Shown: positions 8,456-17,600, counted from the stretch's first letter. The stretch: 18,710 nt of DNA from Thauera sp. UBA6194 (GCA_002422685.1 DITC01000074.1:1-18710), one strand, 5' to 3'. Notes: generated by a model from the letters alone, not told the origin. Numbers and translations are program-made.

Positions 8456-10501
8456 ATGCACCTGAAGAGCCTCAATCAAGCCATGCTCGGTCGCAGCGCG
8501 GGGCTATCGACCAAGATCACCGCCATCCTGCTTGGGTTTTTCCTCGCAGCGCTGGCGGCGATCACGCTGACCCTGTTCATCTCGTGGCACCTCGAAGGGG
8601 CTGCCGCGGCAATCAACGATGCCGGCAGCCTGCGCATGCGGGTGTATCGCCTAGCTCATTTTCTGGCCCGTGCCGAAGCCGTCGCCCGGCTGCCCGGCCC
8701 GTCCAGCGCCTCAAGTCGTCCCGAAGCGGCCGGTAGTTCCGAAACTTCCGCGATGCCGGCTTCCCTCGGCGCGACCTTCGACGCCGATCTGCGCGTGCAC
8801 ATCGCCGACTTCGAGCGTGTCCTCGATGGCTTGCGCGTCGGCGATCCCGCGCGCCCCTTGTTCGTGCCGAAGGGGGACGACATCCCGGTCGCGCTCGAGG
8901 CCATGACTGCGCAGTGGAGCGAAGAGATGCGCCCGCTGCTCGATCGCATCCTCGCCGAACCCTCGCCCGAAGCGCGCGCCGGGCTGGTCGCCGCGTTCGA
9001 TACGCTCGCGCCACAGTTCGTCGGCATCATCAACGAGCTGGTGGTGCGCATGGAGCACAACTACGCACGCAACACCAATATCCTGCGCTCCTCGCAGGTC
9101 ACCCTGATTGCGCTCGCCGTGATCGGGACGCTGCTTTTGCTGCGCTTTTTCTTCGTGACCGTGATCCGGCCGCTGCTCGACCTGCACGAGGGCGTCAAGC
9201 GCATGAGCGAGGAGGATTTCGATGCGCGCGTGCCGGTATTCGCCGGCGACGAATTCGGCGAGCTTTCGGCGGGTTTCAACCGCATGGCGGCGCATCTGCA
9301 GCACGTCTATGACACGCTCGAGGAGCGCGTCGCCTCCAAGACGCGGAGTCTCGAAGAGAAGAATCGCGAGCTCGAGATCCTCTACGACGTGGTCGCCTTC
9401 CTGCGCGAGCCGGCCGATGTGGATACCTTGTGCAAGGGCTTTCTCGAGCGCGTGCAGAACACCATGGGCGCGGTGGCGAGCTCGGCCCGCCTGCTCGATC
9501 TCGAGTCGCGCAATCTGTGCATGATCGTGCACGATGGGCTGGGGCAGGAGTTTCTCGACCGCGAAGAAGTCCTCGCTTGCGGCGAGTGCGTCTGCGGCGA
9601 GGCCGCGCAGAGCGGGGGCCGATCGCTGACGCTGGACGTGTTCGCCGCGAACGGGGGGGGCACGCGCGACACGTGCATGCGGGCGGGTTTTCGCACCGTG
9701 TCGGCGACCACGATCACCGCCCACAAGCGCACCCTCGGGGTGTTCAATCTGTTCTACGATCATTCGCAACCGATCAGCGACGAAGACCGCCAGCTCCTCG
9801 AGACCCTGGGGCAGCAGCTCGGCACCGCGATCGAGAACCAGCGCCTGCATGCGCGTGAGCGCGAGCTGGCCGTATCCGAAGAACGCAACCTGCTCGCACG
9901 CGAGCTGCACGACTCGATCGCGCAGGGCCTGGCCTTTTTGAACCTGCAGGTGCAGATGCTCGAGCGCGCGCTCGCCGAGCACCGCGACAAGGACGTCGCG
10001 GCGACGGTCGACATGCTCCGCCACGGCATCCAGGAAAGCTACGAGGATGTGCGCGAGCTGCTCGTGCACTTTCGCACCCGGGTCGAGAAGCAGGATCTGG
10101 ATGCGGCAATCGCCGCAGCGCTGCGCCGCCTGGCCGAGCAGACAGGCGTGGCGACGGACCTGGACGTGCAGGGCGATGGGGCGCCGCTCGATCCCGAGGC
10201 CGAGACCCAGGTGCTCTACATCGTGCAGGAGGCGCTGTCGAACGTGCGCAAGCACGCGAGCGCGAAAGCGGTGTCGGTGAGCGTGCGGCGCGGGCGTGAC
10301 GGCCTGTCGGTGATCGTGCGCGATGACGGGGTCGGCTTTGTCGAGGATGACGAAAGCATCGACAAGGAGGCGCACATCGGACTGCACATCATGCGTGAAC
10401 GCGCCCTGCGCATCGGCGGCCAGTTCGCGGTGCGCTCCTCCCCCGGGCGCGGCACCCAGATGCGACTGCACCTGCCCAGAACGACAAAAGTGGAAGCCTG
10501 A
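8456..10501 (+). CDS. narX: Nitrate/nitrite sensor histidine kinase NarX
   Basis: NarX is an inner-membrane sensor that detects periplasmic nitrate/nitrite and phosphorylates NarL. In order: membrane helix 1 (about 21-43), periplasmic domain with the NarX-type P box NDAGSLRMRVYRL (54-66, Arg60 the likely anion contact), helix 2 (about 214-236), HAMP (about 237-290), coiled linker, GAF-like module, HisKA_3 domain with phospho-acceptor His485 in ARELHDS, and HATPase with Asn596 (EALSNVRKHA), DDGVGF (623-628) and GRGT (from about 665). The GAF-like part holds Cys375, 378, 380 and 407, recalling the cysteine cluster of NarX-like central modules; metal binding is untested. A Ser/Ala/Pro-rich insert lies at about 79-104. 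The ATG at 8456 lacks a clear ribosome site; an in-frame ATG at 8483 is an alternative. Its TGA overlaps the narL ATG. Confidence 0.93.
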   Translation: MHLKSLNQAMLGRSAGLSTKITAILLGFFLAALAAITLTLFISWHLEGAAAAINDAGSLRMRVYRLAHFLARAEAVARLPGPSSASSRPEAAGSSETSAMPASLGATFDADLRVHIADFERVLDGLRVGDPARPLFVPKGDDIPVALEAMTAQWSEEMRPLLDRILAEPSPEARAGLVAAFDTLAPQFVGIINELVVRMEHNYARNTNILRSSQVTLIALAVIGTLLLLRFFFVTVIRPLLDLHEGVKRMSEEDFDARVPVFAGDEFGELSAGFNRMAAHLQHVYDTLEERVASKTRSLEEKNRELEILYDVVAFLREPADVDTLCKGFLERVQNTMGAVASSARLLDLESRNLCMIVHDGLGQEFLDREEVLACGECVCGEAAQSGGRSLTLDVFAANGGGTRDTCMRAGFRTVSATTITAHKRTLGVFNLFYDHSQPISDEDRQLLETLGQQLGTAIENQRLHARERELAVSEERNLLARELHDSIAQGLAFLNLQVQMLERALAEHRDKDVAATVDMLRHGIQESYEDVRELLVHFRTRVEKQDLDAAIAAALRRLAEQTGVATDLDVQGDGAPLDPEAETQVLYIVQEALSNVRKHASAKAVSVSVRRGRDGLSVIVRDDGVGFVEDDESIDKEAHIGLHIMRERALRIGGQFAVRSSPGRGTQMRLHLPRTTKVEA

Positions 10502-11226
10502 TGACTGAATCCGTAATCCGCGTCCTGCTCGTGGATGACCACACCTTGTTCCGCAGCGGCATCCGCTCGCTGCTGCAGAGCTACGCCTGTTTCGAGGTGG
10601 TCGGCGAGGCCGGGGACGGCCGTGAGGGTATCCGGCTCGCCGCGCAACTGCGCCCCGATGTCGTGCTGCTCGACAACAACATGCCGGGCCTGTCCGGGCG
10701 CGAGGCCGCGCGTCTGCTGCTCGAGGAGATGCCCGAGACGCGCGTGCTGATGCTGACGGTGTCCGAGGACTCGGACGACCTGATCGAGACCCTGCGCGCC
10801 GGCGCCTGCGGTTATCTGCTCAAGAACATCCAGGCCGAGACCCTGGTGTCGGCCATCAAGACTGCGGCGCAGGGCGAGTCGGTGGTGTCGCCACAGATGA
10901 TGGGCAAGCTGCTCAATGGCGTGCGTTCGCAGGCCAGCCGCGCCGCGGGCGCACCCACGCGCGACGCATCCGTGCGCGTGCAGGCCGAAGCGCGCGGCGC
11001 TGGCGAGGGGGGCGAACTCGACAAGCTCTCGCCGCGCGAGCGCGAGATCCTGCAGCTGATCGCGCGTGGGCAGAGCAACAAGGAAATCGCGCGCACACTC
11101 GAGCTGGCCGAGAGCACGGTCAAGATCCATGTGCAGAACATGCTGCGCAAGCTCAACCTGAGCAGCCGTGTGCAGGCCGCGGTGTATGCGGTCGAAAATG
11201 GCCTGGAGTCCGGGGCGGGCGGTTGA
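10501..11226 (+). CDS. narL: Nitrate/nitrite response regulator NarL (LuxR/FixJ type)
   Basis: NarL is a cytoplasmic DNA-binding response regulator, the partner of NarX, that controls nitrate and anaerobic respiration genes. The receiver domain spans about 1-125, with acidic residues in LLVDDHTLF, phospho-acceptor Asp58 (VVLLDNNMPG) and Lys108 (YLLKNIQ). A linker of about 50 residues, rich in Ala, Arg and Gly, leads to the C-terminal LuxR-type helix-turn-helix (about 176-235: LSPREREILQLIARGQSNKEI and AESTVKIHVQNMLRKL, separated by a short loop). At 241 residues it is slightly longer than E. coli NarL (216), mostly in the linker. The ATG shares its A with the narX TGA, so translation is coupled. 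The next gene converges on it 33 bp downstream. Confidence 0.94.
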   Translation: MTESVIRVLLVDDHTLFRSGIRSLLQSYACFEVVGEAGDGREGIRLAAQLRPDVVLLDNNMPGLSGREAARLLLEEMPETRVLMLTVSEDSDDLIETLRAGACGYLLKNIQAETLVSAIKTAAQGESVVSPQMMGKLLNGVRSQASRAAGAPTRDASVRVQAEARGAGEGGELDKLSPREREILQLIARGQSNKEIARTLELAESTVKIHVQNMLRKLNLSSRVQAAVYAVENGLESGAGG

Positions 11227-11259
11227 GCGCGAGCGTGGTTGAGCTGCCCCCGGCTGCGC

Positions 11260-11682
11260 TCAGTGCAGGCGGCCGAACACCCCGCCGAGCAGCGCCTGCA
11301 GCGACCTGAGCTCGTCACGGTGGCGTTGAGCGATCTGCGCCACGAGCTGCTCGCCAGCCGGCGTGAGGTGCACTTCGACCGCACGTCGGTCGTCGCGGCC
11401 GGGGCGGCGCTCCACCAGACCGAGTTTTTCGCACCGCGACACCAGCGACACCACGCCGTGCTGATGCGCCTGCAGGCGCTCGGCCAGCTCACCCACGTTG
11501 GCCCAGTCCCGCCCGGGAAAACCCTTGACCTGCAGCAGCAGCAGATACTGCAGGTTGGTGATGCCATGGCGTCGCGTGAGCAGCTCGGAAAACCGCAGGA
11601 AGCGGCGCAGCTGGTAGCGGAAGTCGGCCAATGCCTCGAATTCGGATTTTTCGAGTTCGGCGAGGGTGGGCGGCGTGTTCAT
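11260..11682 (-). CDS. MarR-family transcriptional regulator
   Basis: This is a 140-residue winged-helix regulator of the MarR family, expected to be a dimer that binds a palindromic operator and responds to a small ligand. Visible marks are helix-rich N- and C-terminal dimer regions, the recognition region ANVGELAERLQAHQHGVVSLV followed by SRCEKLGLVERR, and the wing PGRDDRRAVEVHLTPAG, where DDRR is characteristic. The start is placed at ATG 11682-11680 (MNTPPTLAELEKSEF); the open frame extends 34 codons further but that part is not MarR-like. A possible -10 (TAGAAT on the minus strand, complement of 11691-11696) lies just upstream, so the leader would be very short. It converges on narL and diverges from the Yip1-like gene. 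Its targets cannot be told from sequence; the divergent neighbour is the first candidate. Confidence 0.85.
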   Translation of the reverse strand: MNTPPTLAELEKSEFEALADFRYQLRRFLRFSELLTRRHGITNLQYLLLLQVKGFPGRDWANVGELAERLQAHQHGVVSLVSRCEKLGLVERRPGRDDRRAVEVHLTPAGEQLVAQIAQRHRDELRSLQALLGGVFGRLH

Positions 11683-11840
11683 GGCCCGAGATTCTAATCC
11701 GAGGCGGGCGACCGCATCGAGTTTCTGCTTGCCATGCGGGCCCCGGGGTCTAATATCAAGCTGTGATGTAAAGCTTCGCGTCACCCAGCGCAGCGGATGG
11801 GCCAGTCGGCACCGCAGAAATCTCCCAAGGAGGCAAGGCC

Positions 11841-12413
11841 ATGAACATCATGCAATATCCCCGCATGCTGACGTCCACGCATGAAGGATGGGATGAACTC
11901 GAGCGTTGGCATCCGGACATGAACGCGCTTTTCCTCTGGCTCGTGCTGCCCTTGTCCGTGCTTCCTCCTGTGATGATCCTGCTCGCCTCGGGGGGGCTGG
12001 GTGCCGAAATCTTCCCGGGAGCGCATATCGGCGACTGGCTGCTGGCCGCGACTTTCTTTTTCGTCGCCGAGCATGTCAGCGTGCCCATGATGGCCGGCGT
12101 CGTGCGCCGCGCAGCATTGGCGCAGGGCGCTGCGGTCACGCTGCGCGATGCCTACACGGTGGCTGCAGTTGCGCCGGTGCCGCTCTGGTTGTCGTCCATC
12201 GGTCTGCTCACCGGAACCCTGTGGCTGGCGATTCCGTTGGCGCTCGTGGCCCTGGCTGCGGCGGGCGTGCTGATCCACAACGGCGTGCGGCGCGTGCTCG
12301 GCATCAAGGAGGATGTGATCGCGAGCGAGATGGCGGTTCAGGTGATGACCATGGGCGTGCTCGCCTGGGGCGTGCTGCTCGTCGTCACCGTGGTGCCGCT
12401 CGCGGTGTTGTGA
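11841..12413 (+). CDS. Yip1-domain-like integral membrane protein of unknown function
   Basis: The 190-residue protein has a soluble N-terminus of about 25 residues (MNIMQYPRMLTSTHEGWDEL), then about five hydrophobic segments, roughly at 28-50, 63-85, 103-125, 126-146 and 165-188. The overall pattern, with W-x-E close to the first helix and small polar loops, resembles bacterial YIP1/DUF1282 inner-membrane proteins, whose role is unknown. The assignment rests on topology and general resemblance, not on a decisive motif. AAGGAGG 7 nt before the ATG gives a confident start. The 158-bp gap between it and the divergent MarR gene contains a GC palindrome (ccccgggg) near 11740-11750 and an AT-rich TCTAATATCAA stretch that could hold a promoter. 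smpB converges 12 bp downstream. Confidence 0.7.
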   Translation: MNIMQYPRMLTSTHEGWDELERWHPDMNALFLWLVLPLSVLPPVMILLASGGLGAEIFPGAHIGDWLLAATFFFVAEHVSVPMMAGVVRRAALAQGAAVTLRDAYTVAAVAPVPLWLSSIGLLTGTLWLAIPLALVALAAAGVLIHNGVRRVLGIKEDVIASEMAVQVMTMGVLAWGVLLVVTVVPLAVL

Positions 12414-12425
12414 GCGGCGTGGTGC

Positions 12426-12872
12426 TCAGACTTTCACGCGCATCAGGCGCTGCTTTTCGCGCTCCCAGTCCTTCTTCTTTTCGTCCTCGCGCTTGTCGTG
12501 CAGCTTCTTGCCCTTGGCGAGACCGATCTCGAGTTTGACGCGACCCTTCTTGAAGTGCAGGTCGAGCGGCACCAGCGTATAGCCGGCGCGCTCGACCTTG
12601 CCGATCAGCCGGGCGATTTCCTTCTTGTGCAGCAGCAGCTTGCGGGTCCGCGTGGGGTCGTGGCGCACATGGCTCGAGGCCGTGGTGAGCGGGGTGATGT
12701 GCATGCCGAACAGGAAAATTTCCTCGCTGCGGATGACGACGTAGGACTCCTTGATGTTCGCGCGCCCGGCGCGGATGGCTTTCACCTCCCAGCCCTCGAG
12801 GACGATTCCGGCCTCGTGCTTTTCCTCGATGAAGTAGTCGTGAGAGGCCTTGCGGTTTTGGATGATGCTCAT
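12426..12872 (-). CDS. smpB: SsrA-binding protein SmpB
   Basis: SmpB binds tmRNA and brings it to stalled ribosomes for trans-translation. The 148-residue protein has the family's OB-fold marks: ASHDYFIEEKHEAGIVLEGWEVKAIRAG near the N-terminus (written here as one block in two parts, DYFIEEKHEAGIVL and GWEVKAIRAG), NIKESYV, and KLLLHKKEI. The basic C-terminal tail GLAKGKKLHDKREDEKKKDW enters the mRNA channel. Length and all blocks are typical. The start ATG (MSIIQNRKASHDY) is the usual one. The gene is divergent from ratA, the common arrangement in beta- and gammaproteobacteria. No ssrA (tmRNA) gene is recognisable in this window. Confidence 0.97.
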   Translation of the reverse strand: MSIIQNRKASHDYFIEEKHEAGIVLEGWEVKAIRAGRANIKESYVVIRSEEIFLFGMHITPLTTASSHVRHDPTRTRKLLLHKKEIARLIGKVERAGYTLVPLDLHFKKGRVKLEIGLAKGKKLHDKREDEKKKDWEREKQRLMRVKV

Positions 12873-12926
12873 GGCGGTGCTGTTCCGGAAGCTGCACGGC
12901 GGACGGAAACCGGTTGCCGCATGCGG

Positions 12927-12943
12927 TAGAATTGCGCATTTTA
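12927..12943. promoter_or_regulatory. AT-rich divergent promoter region between smpB and ratA
   Basis: The 125-bp gap between the divergent starts of smpB and ratA has one AT-rich island. On the plus strand TAGAAT (12927-12932) can serve as a -10 for ratA. On the minus strand TAAAAT (complement of 12938-12943) can serve as a -10 for smpB. No good -35 box is visible for either, so the call is tentative. Confidence 0.35.
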
Positions 12944-12997
12944 ACAGTTCGGCCGCGTGCCCGTTCCGGTCGCTGCGTGCCGCTTCATTGCTCGCCC

Positions 12998-13453
12998 ATG
13001 GCCGAAGTCAACAAGCTTGTCCTGATCGAATTCACCCCGGTGCAGATGTTCGAACTCGTCGACCGGTGCGAGGATTACCAGCACTTCCTGCCCTGGTGCG
13101 GCGGCGCCGAGGTGCACAAGCGCACCGACACCATCACCGCGGCGACCCTGTACATCAATTATCACGGCATCAAGGCGCACTTCAGCACCGAAAACGAAAA
13201 ACGTTTTCCATACGAAATGAAGCTGCGCCTCACTGATGGCCCCTTCACCCATCTGGATGGTCACTGGCAATTCACTGCGCTCGGCGATACCGCATGCAAG
13301 GTGCAGTTCCAGTTGCGCTATCAGTTCGCGAGCAAGCTGCTCGAGAAGGTGCTGGGGCCGGTGTTCAACCACATTGCCAACACCTTCGTCGACTCCTTCG
13401 TCAAGCGTGCGGGCGAGATCTACAAGCCGGCTGGCTCGGCTGGAGTGCGATGA
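12998..13453 (+). CDS. ratA: RatA-type START-domain protein (Coq10/PasT family)
   Basis: This 151-residue protein is a one-domain SRPBCC/START fold of the RatA (PasT/YfjG) family. E. coli RatA is reported to inhibit 70S ribosome association, and the family is also related to Coq10, a ubiquinone-binding protein; the role here is not established. Marks are MFELVDRCEDYQHFLPWCGG, the strand KAHFSTENEK, and the C-terminal amphipathic helix ending NHIANTFVDSFVKRAGEIY. The ATG at 12998 begins MAEVNKLVLIEFTP, the usual start; the upstream part of the open frame is not conserved. There is no strong ribosome site. The last codons overlap the rnfH start, so the two are co-translated. Confidence 0.93.
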   Translation: MAEVNKLVLIEFTPVQMFELVDRCEDYQHFLPWCGGAEVHKRTDTITAATLYINYHGIKAHFSTENEKRFPYEMKLRLTDGPFTHLDGHWQFTALGDTACKVQFQLRYQFASKLLEKVLGPVFNHIANTFVDSFVKRAGEIYKPAGSAGVR

Positions 13454-13779
13454 TGGGCGAGATGATACGTGTGGAAGTCGTTTATGCCTTGCCGGGAGGG
13501 GCGGAGGTGGTGCCGCTGAGCCTGCCCGCGGGCGCGACTGCGGGCGAGGCGGTGCAGGCCTCCGGGCTGCTCGACAAGCATCCCGAGATCGATCTGGCGC
13601 GCACCAACAAGCTCGGTATCTACGCCAAGCTGGTAAAGGCGGACAGCGCGCTGCGCGATCGCGACCGCGTCGAGATCTACCGTCCGCTGATCGCCGACCC
13701 CAAGGCGGTGCGCAAGAAGCGCGCCGACGAAGGCAAGGTCATGAAGAAAGGCGGCGGGTCGGCCGAAGACGAGGGCTGA
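13450..13779 (+). CDS. rnfH: RnfH-family ubiquitin-like protein (RatB/PasI)
   Basis: This is a small (109-residue) beta-grasp protein of the RnfH/YfjF family, which is nearly always next to ratA. The conserved start IRVEVVYALPGGAEVVPLSL, the helix ATAGEAVQASGLLD and the strand RDRVEIYRPLIADPKAVRKKRA define the family. The C-terminus is basic then acidic and low in complexity (KKGGGSAEDEG). Its exact biochemical role is not known, and the toxin-antitoxin reading proposed for E. coli RatAB is disputed. ATG 13450 overlaps the ratA stop as ATGA. An in-frame ATG at 13453 has better spacing (7 nt) from the GGAG at 13442-13445, so the start may be one codon later. Confidence 0.92.
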   Translation: MMGEMIRVEVVYALPGGAEVVPLSLPAGATAGEAVQASGLLDKHPEIDLARTNKLGIYAKLVKADSALRDRDRVEIYRPLIADPKAVRKKRADEGKVMKKGGGSAEDEG

Positions 13780-13824
13780 CGCGCTGCGATCGACTCGCCC
13801 CGCACCTCGTCGCCGCCGCGTTGC

Positions 13825-14310
13825 TCACCGACAGTGTTCGGCGACCTGTTGTTGCAGGCGGCTCGTTTCGGCCTGGCGTGCCGTGTCGTCGAGAAATTCG
13901 CGTTCGCCTGCAGCATTGAAGCGGCTGATGCGCTGCCCTGATTGCAGCGCGCCGAGCTGATTGCGCGCCTGTTCGCAGAAACGTGCGCGCTCGGCCTCGC
14001 GCGCCGCTTCTTCTTCGGCTTTTGCGGCTTCTTCCGCAGCCTTTGCGCGACGCTCGCGGAAGGCCTGCTCGCGCTCGGCAAGCGTGGGCGGGCCCTTTTG
14101 GGCTTCGTCCGCAGGGGCTTCGTCAGCACCGGGCGCAGGCTCGGCTGCGGGCGCGGTGACGCGGCCCCCGTGCACGCGCTCCACCTCCACGGTGGGTGGG
14201 GGGGTGTCGGTGTAATGGACGCGACCGTCCTTGTCCTTCCAGCTGTAGATCTGCGCGGCGGCAGGCAGGGACAGGAGCAGGGCGGCAAGCAACAGGGGGT
14301 GTCGAATCAT
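13825..14310 (-). CDS. Secreted DUF4124 protein
   Basis: This 161-residue protein starts with a clear Sec signal peptide (MIRHPLLLAALLLSLPAAAQ, probable cleavage after AAA or AAQ). A DUF4124 domain follows (about 20-55: IYSWKDKDGRVHYTDTPPP), a small fold found at the N-terminus of many proteobacterial periplasmic or envelope proteins of unknown function. An Ala/Pro/Glu-rich linker leads to a long charged coiled coil (about 83-122) with AEREQAFRERRAKAAEEAAK, then Cys (in ARFCEQARNQL) and a C-terminal block with a final Cys (AEHCR). The two cysteines could form a disulfide outside the cytoplasm. The start has GGAG 7 nt upstream. It is divergent from guaB and convergent with rnfH. DUF4124 genes beside guaB occur in related betaproteobacteria; no function is known. 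Confidence 0.85.
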   Translation of the reverse strand: MIRHPLLLAALLLSLPAAAQIYSWKDKDGRVHYTDTPPPTVEVERVHGGRVTAPAAEPAPGADEAPADEAQKGPPTLAEREQAFRERRAKAAEEAAKAEEEAAREAERARFCEQARNQLGALQSGQRISRFNAAGEREFLDDTARQAETSRLQQQVAEHCR

Positions 14311-14332
14311 GGAAAATCTCCGGGCGGCGCTG

Positions 14333-14362
14333 CTTACACCGTGCTCTGACGCTCTGTATAAT
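14333..14362 (+). promoter_or_regulatory. Sigma-70 promoter of guaB
   Basis: A perfect -10 box TATAAT lies at 14357-14362. CTTACA at 14333-14338, 18 bp upstream, is a partial -35 match (4 of 6). The expected transcript would start near 14368-14370, about 20 nt before the guaB ATG, leaving a short leader with AAAGGA as ribosome site. The region starts only 22 bp from the divergent DUF4124 start codon. Confidence 0.7.
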
Positions 14363-14389
14363 ACGGTTTTGGTCGAAAGGAAAAAAGCC

Positions 14390-15853
14390 ATGCGAGTGAT
14401 TCAGAAGGCGCTGACCTTCGATGACGTCCTTCTCGTTCCTGCCCACTCCACGGTTCTTCCGCGCGACGTGAGCCTGCAGAGCCAGGTCACGCGCCGCATC
14501 CGTCTCAATATCCCGCTCGTTTCGGCCGCCATGGATACGGTGACCGAAAGCCGCCTGGCCATCGCGCTCGCGCAGGAAGGCGGCATTGGTGTGGTGCACA
14601 AGAACCTCTCCCCGGCCGAGCAGGCCGCCGAGGTGCACAAGGTGAAGCGCCACGAGTCGGGCATCCTCAAGGATCCGATCACCGTTCCGCCGACGGTCAC
14701 CGTGGGCGAAGTGGTGGCCTTGCAGCGCCAGCATCGCTTTTCCGGCGTGCCCGTGGTGGAGGGTCACAAGGTGGTCGGCATCGTCACCAACCGTGACACC
14801 CGCTTCGAGACCAACCTCGACCAGCTGGTGAGCGCGATCATGACACCGCAGGCGCGCCTGGTCACCGTGCGCGAAGGCGCCAGCCTGGACGAGGCGCGTG
14901 AGTTGCTGCGCGTGCATCGCCTCGAGCGCGTGCTGGTACTCAACGACGCCGGCGAGCTGTGCGGTCTTATCACCGTCAAGGACATGATGAAGTCCACCGA
15001 GCATCCGTTCGCCGCCAAGGACGAGCAGGGCCGCCTGCGCGTCGCCGCGGCGATCGGCGTCGGGGCCGGCACCGAGGAACGTGCCGAACGGCTGGCCGAA
15101 GCCGGTGTGGACATGATCGTGGTCGACACCGCGCATGGTCACTCGCAAGGCGTGCTCGACCGTGTCAGCTGGGTCAAGAAACAGTTTCCGAACATCGAGG
15201 TGGTGGGCGGCAACATCGCGACGGCAGATGCGGCGCGCGCGCTCGTCGACGCAGGCGCGGACGGCGTCAAGGTGGGCATCGGCCCGGGCTCAATCTGCAC
15301 CACGCGGATCGTGGCCGGTGTCGGCGTGCCGCAGATCACCGCGATCGACAACGTGGCCAACGCGCTCGCCGGAACCGGCGTGCCGATGATCGCCGACGGC
15401 GGCATCCGCTTCTCGGGCGATATCGCCAAGGCGATCGCCGCGGGCGCCGACTGCGTGATGCTCGGCGGCCTGTTTGCCGGCACCGAAGAGGCGCCGGGCG
15501 AGACGGTGCTGTTCCAGGGGCGCTCGTACAAGTCCTATCGTGGCATGGGTTCGCTCGGCGCAATGGAGAAGGGCGCGGCCGACCGCTACTTCCAGGAAGA
15601 AAACACCGGCAACATCGACAAGCTCGTGCCCGAGGGCATCGAGGGACGCGTGCCTTACAAGGGCTCGGTCGGGGTGGTGATTCACCAGCTGGTCGGCGGG
15701 CTGCGTGCATCCATGGGCTACCTTGGTTGCGCCGATATTCCGGGCATGCACGAGCGCGCCCAGTTCGTGCAGATCAGCGCGGCCGGCATGCGCGAGTCGC
15801 ACGTCCACGACGTGCAGATCACCAAGGAAGCACCCAACTATCAGATCAGCTGA
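14390..15853 (+). CDS. guaB: Inosine-5'-monophosphate dehydrogenase
   Basis: GuaB oxidises IMP to XMP with NAD+, the rate-limiting step of GMP synthesis, in the cytoplasm. The 487-residue protein is of normal length. The (beta/alpha)8 barrel begins FDDVLLVPAHSTVLP and is interrupted at about 93-205 by a tandem CBS pair (Bateman domain: FSGVPVVEGHKVVGIVTNRD and LERVLVLNDAGELCGLITVK), which in bacterial enzymes often gives ATP/GTP control. The catalytic Cys303 is in GPGSICTTRIVAGVG, and the mobile flap includes SYRGMGSLGAM and DRYFQEE. ATG 14390 is chosen from the family start MRVIQKALTFDD and the AAAGGA upstream. It has its own promoter, and guaA follows after 75 bp. Confidence 0.98.
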   Translation: MRVIQKALTFDDVLLVPAHSTVLPRDVSLQSQVTRRIRLNIPLVSAAMDTVTESRLAIALAQEGGIGVVHKNLSPAEQAAEVHKVKRHESGILKDPITVPPTVTVGEVVALQRQHRFSGVPVVEGHKVVGIVTNRDTRFETNLDQLVSAIMTPQARLVTVREGASLDEARELLRVHRLERVLVLNDAGELCGLITVKDMMKSTEHPFAAKDEQGRLRVAAAIGVGAGTEERAERLAEAGVDMIVVDTAHGHSQGVLDRVSWVKKQFPNIEVVGGNIATADAARALVDAGADGVKVGIGPGSICTTRIVAGVGVPQITAIDNVANALAGTGVPMIADGGIRFSGDIAKAIAAGADCVMLGGLFAGTEEAPGETVLFQGRSYKSYRGMGSLGAMEKGAADRYFQEENTGNIDKLVPEGIEGRVPYKGSVGVVIHQLVGGLRASMGYLGCADIPGMHERAQFVQISAAGMRESHVHDVQITKEAPNYQIS

Positions 15854-15874
15854 TCGGGCTGACTCGTATTTCCG

Positions 15875-15903
15875 GGCGGCTGCGAGGCCGCCTTTCCTTT
15901 TTT
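15875..15903 (+). terminator. Hairpin with T-rich tail between guaB and guaA
   Basis: GGCGGC (15875-15880) and GCCGCC (15887-15892) form a 6-bp all-GC stem around the loop TGCGAG, followed by a T-rich run (TTTCCTTTTTT, 15893-15903). This has the form of an intrinsic terminator just 21 bp after the guaB stop. Because guaA lies only 25 bp further, it could act as a partial terminator that sets guaB over guaA levels. Confidence 0.6.
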
Positions 15904-15928
15904 CAAGACGCTCGAGACGTTCGCGCCC

Positions 15929-17506
<1,578 letters not shown>

Positions 17507-17515
17507 TTCGGCGTC

Positions 17516-17541
17516 TGGCACTGGCTGGCACCTAGTGGCAC
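17516..17541 (+). repeat. Three TGGCAC direct repeats at exact 10-bp intervals
   Basis: TGGCAC occurs at 17516, 17526 and 17536, starting 10 bp after the guaA stop. The 10-bp period puts all three on the same face of the helix, as expected for cooperative protein binding such as integrase arm-type sites. The repeats are seen directly; the binding role is inference. Confidence 0.7.
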
Positions 17542-17553
17542 GAAAACAGACCT

Positions 17554-17579
17554 AAGCCCGCGTCAATGCGGGCTTTTTT
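17554..17579 (+). terminator. Intrinsic terminator after guaA
   Basis: AAGCCCGC (17554-17561) and GCGGGCTT (17568-17575) form a perfect 8-bp stem with a GTCAAT loop, followed by a run of T residues to 17579. It is a textbook Rho-independent terminator 48 bp after the guaA stop codon and separates guaA from the integrase region. Confidence 0.9.
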
Positions 17580-17600
17580 GTGATTTCGTTCGGCGCCGCC

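Noticed and set aside
12998..13779. ratA-rnfH as a toxin-antitoxin module
   Set aside because: The pair was once described as RatAB/PasTI toxin-antitoxin in E. coli, but this role is disputed and the genes are widespread core genes. I describe them by family only.
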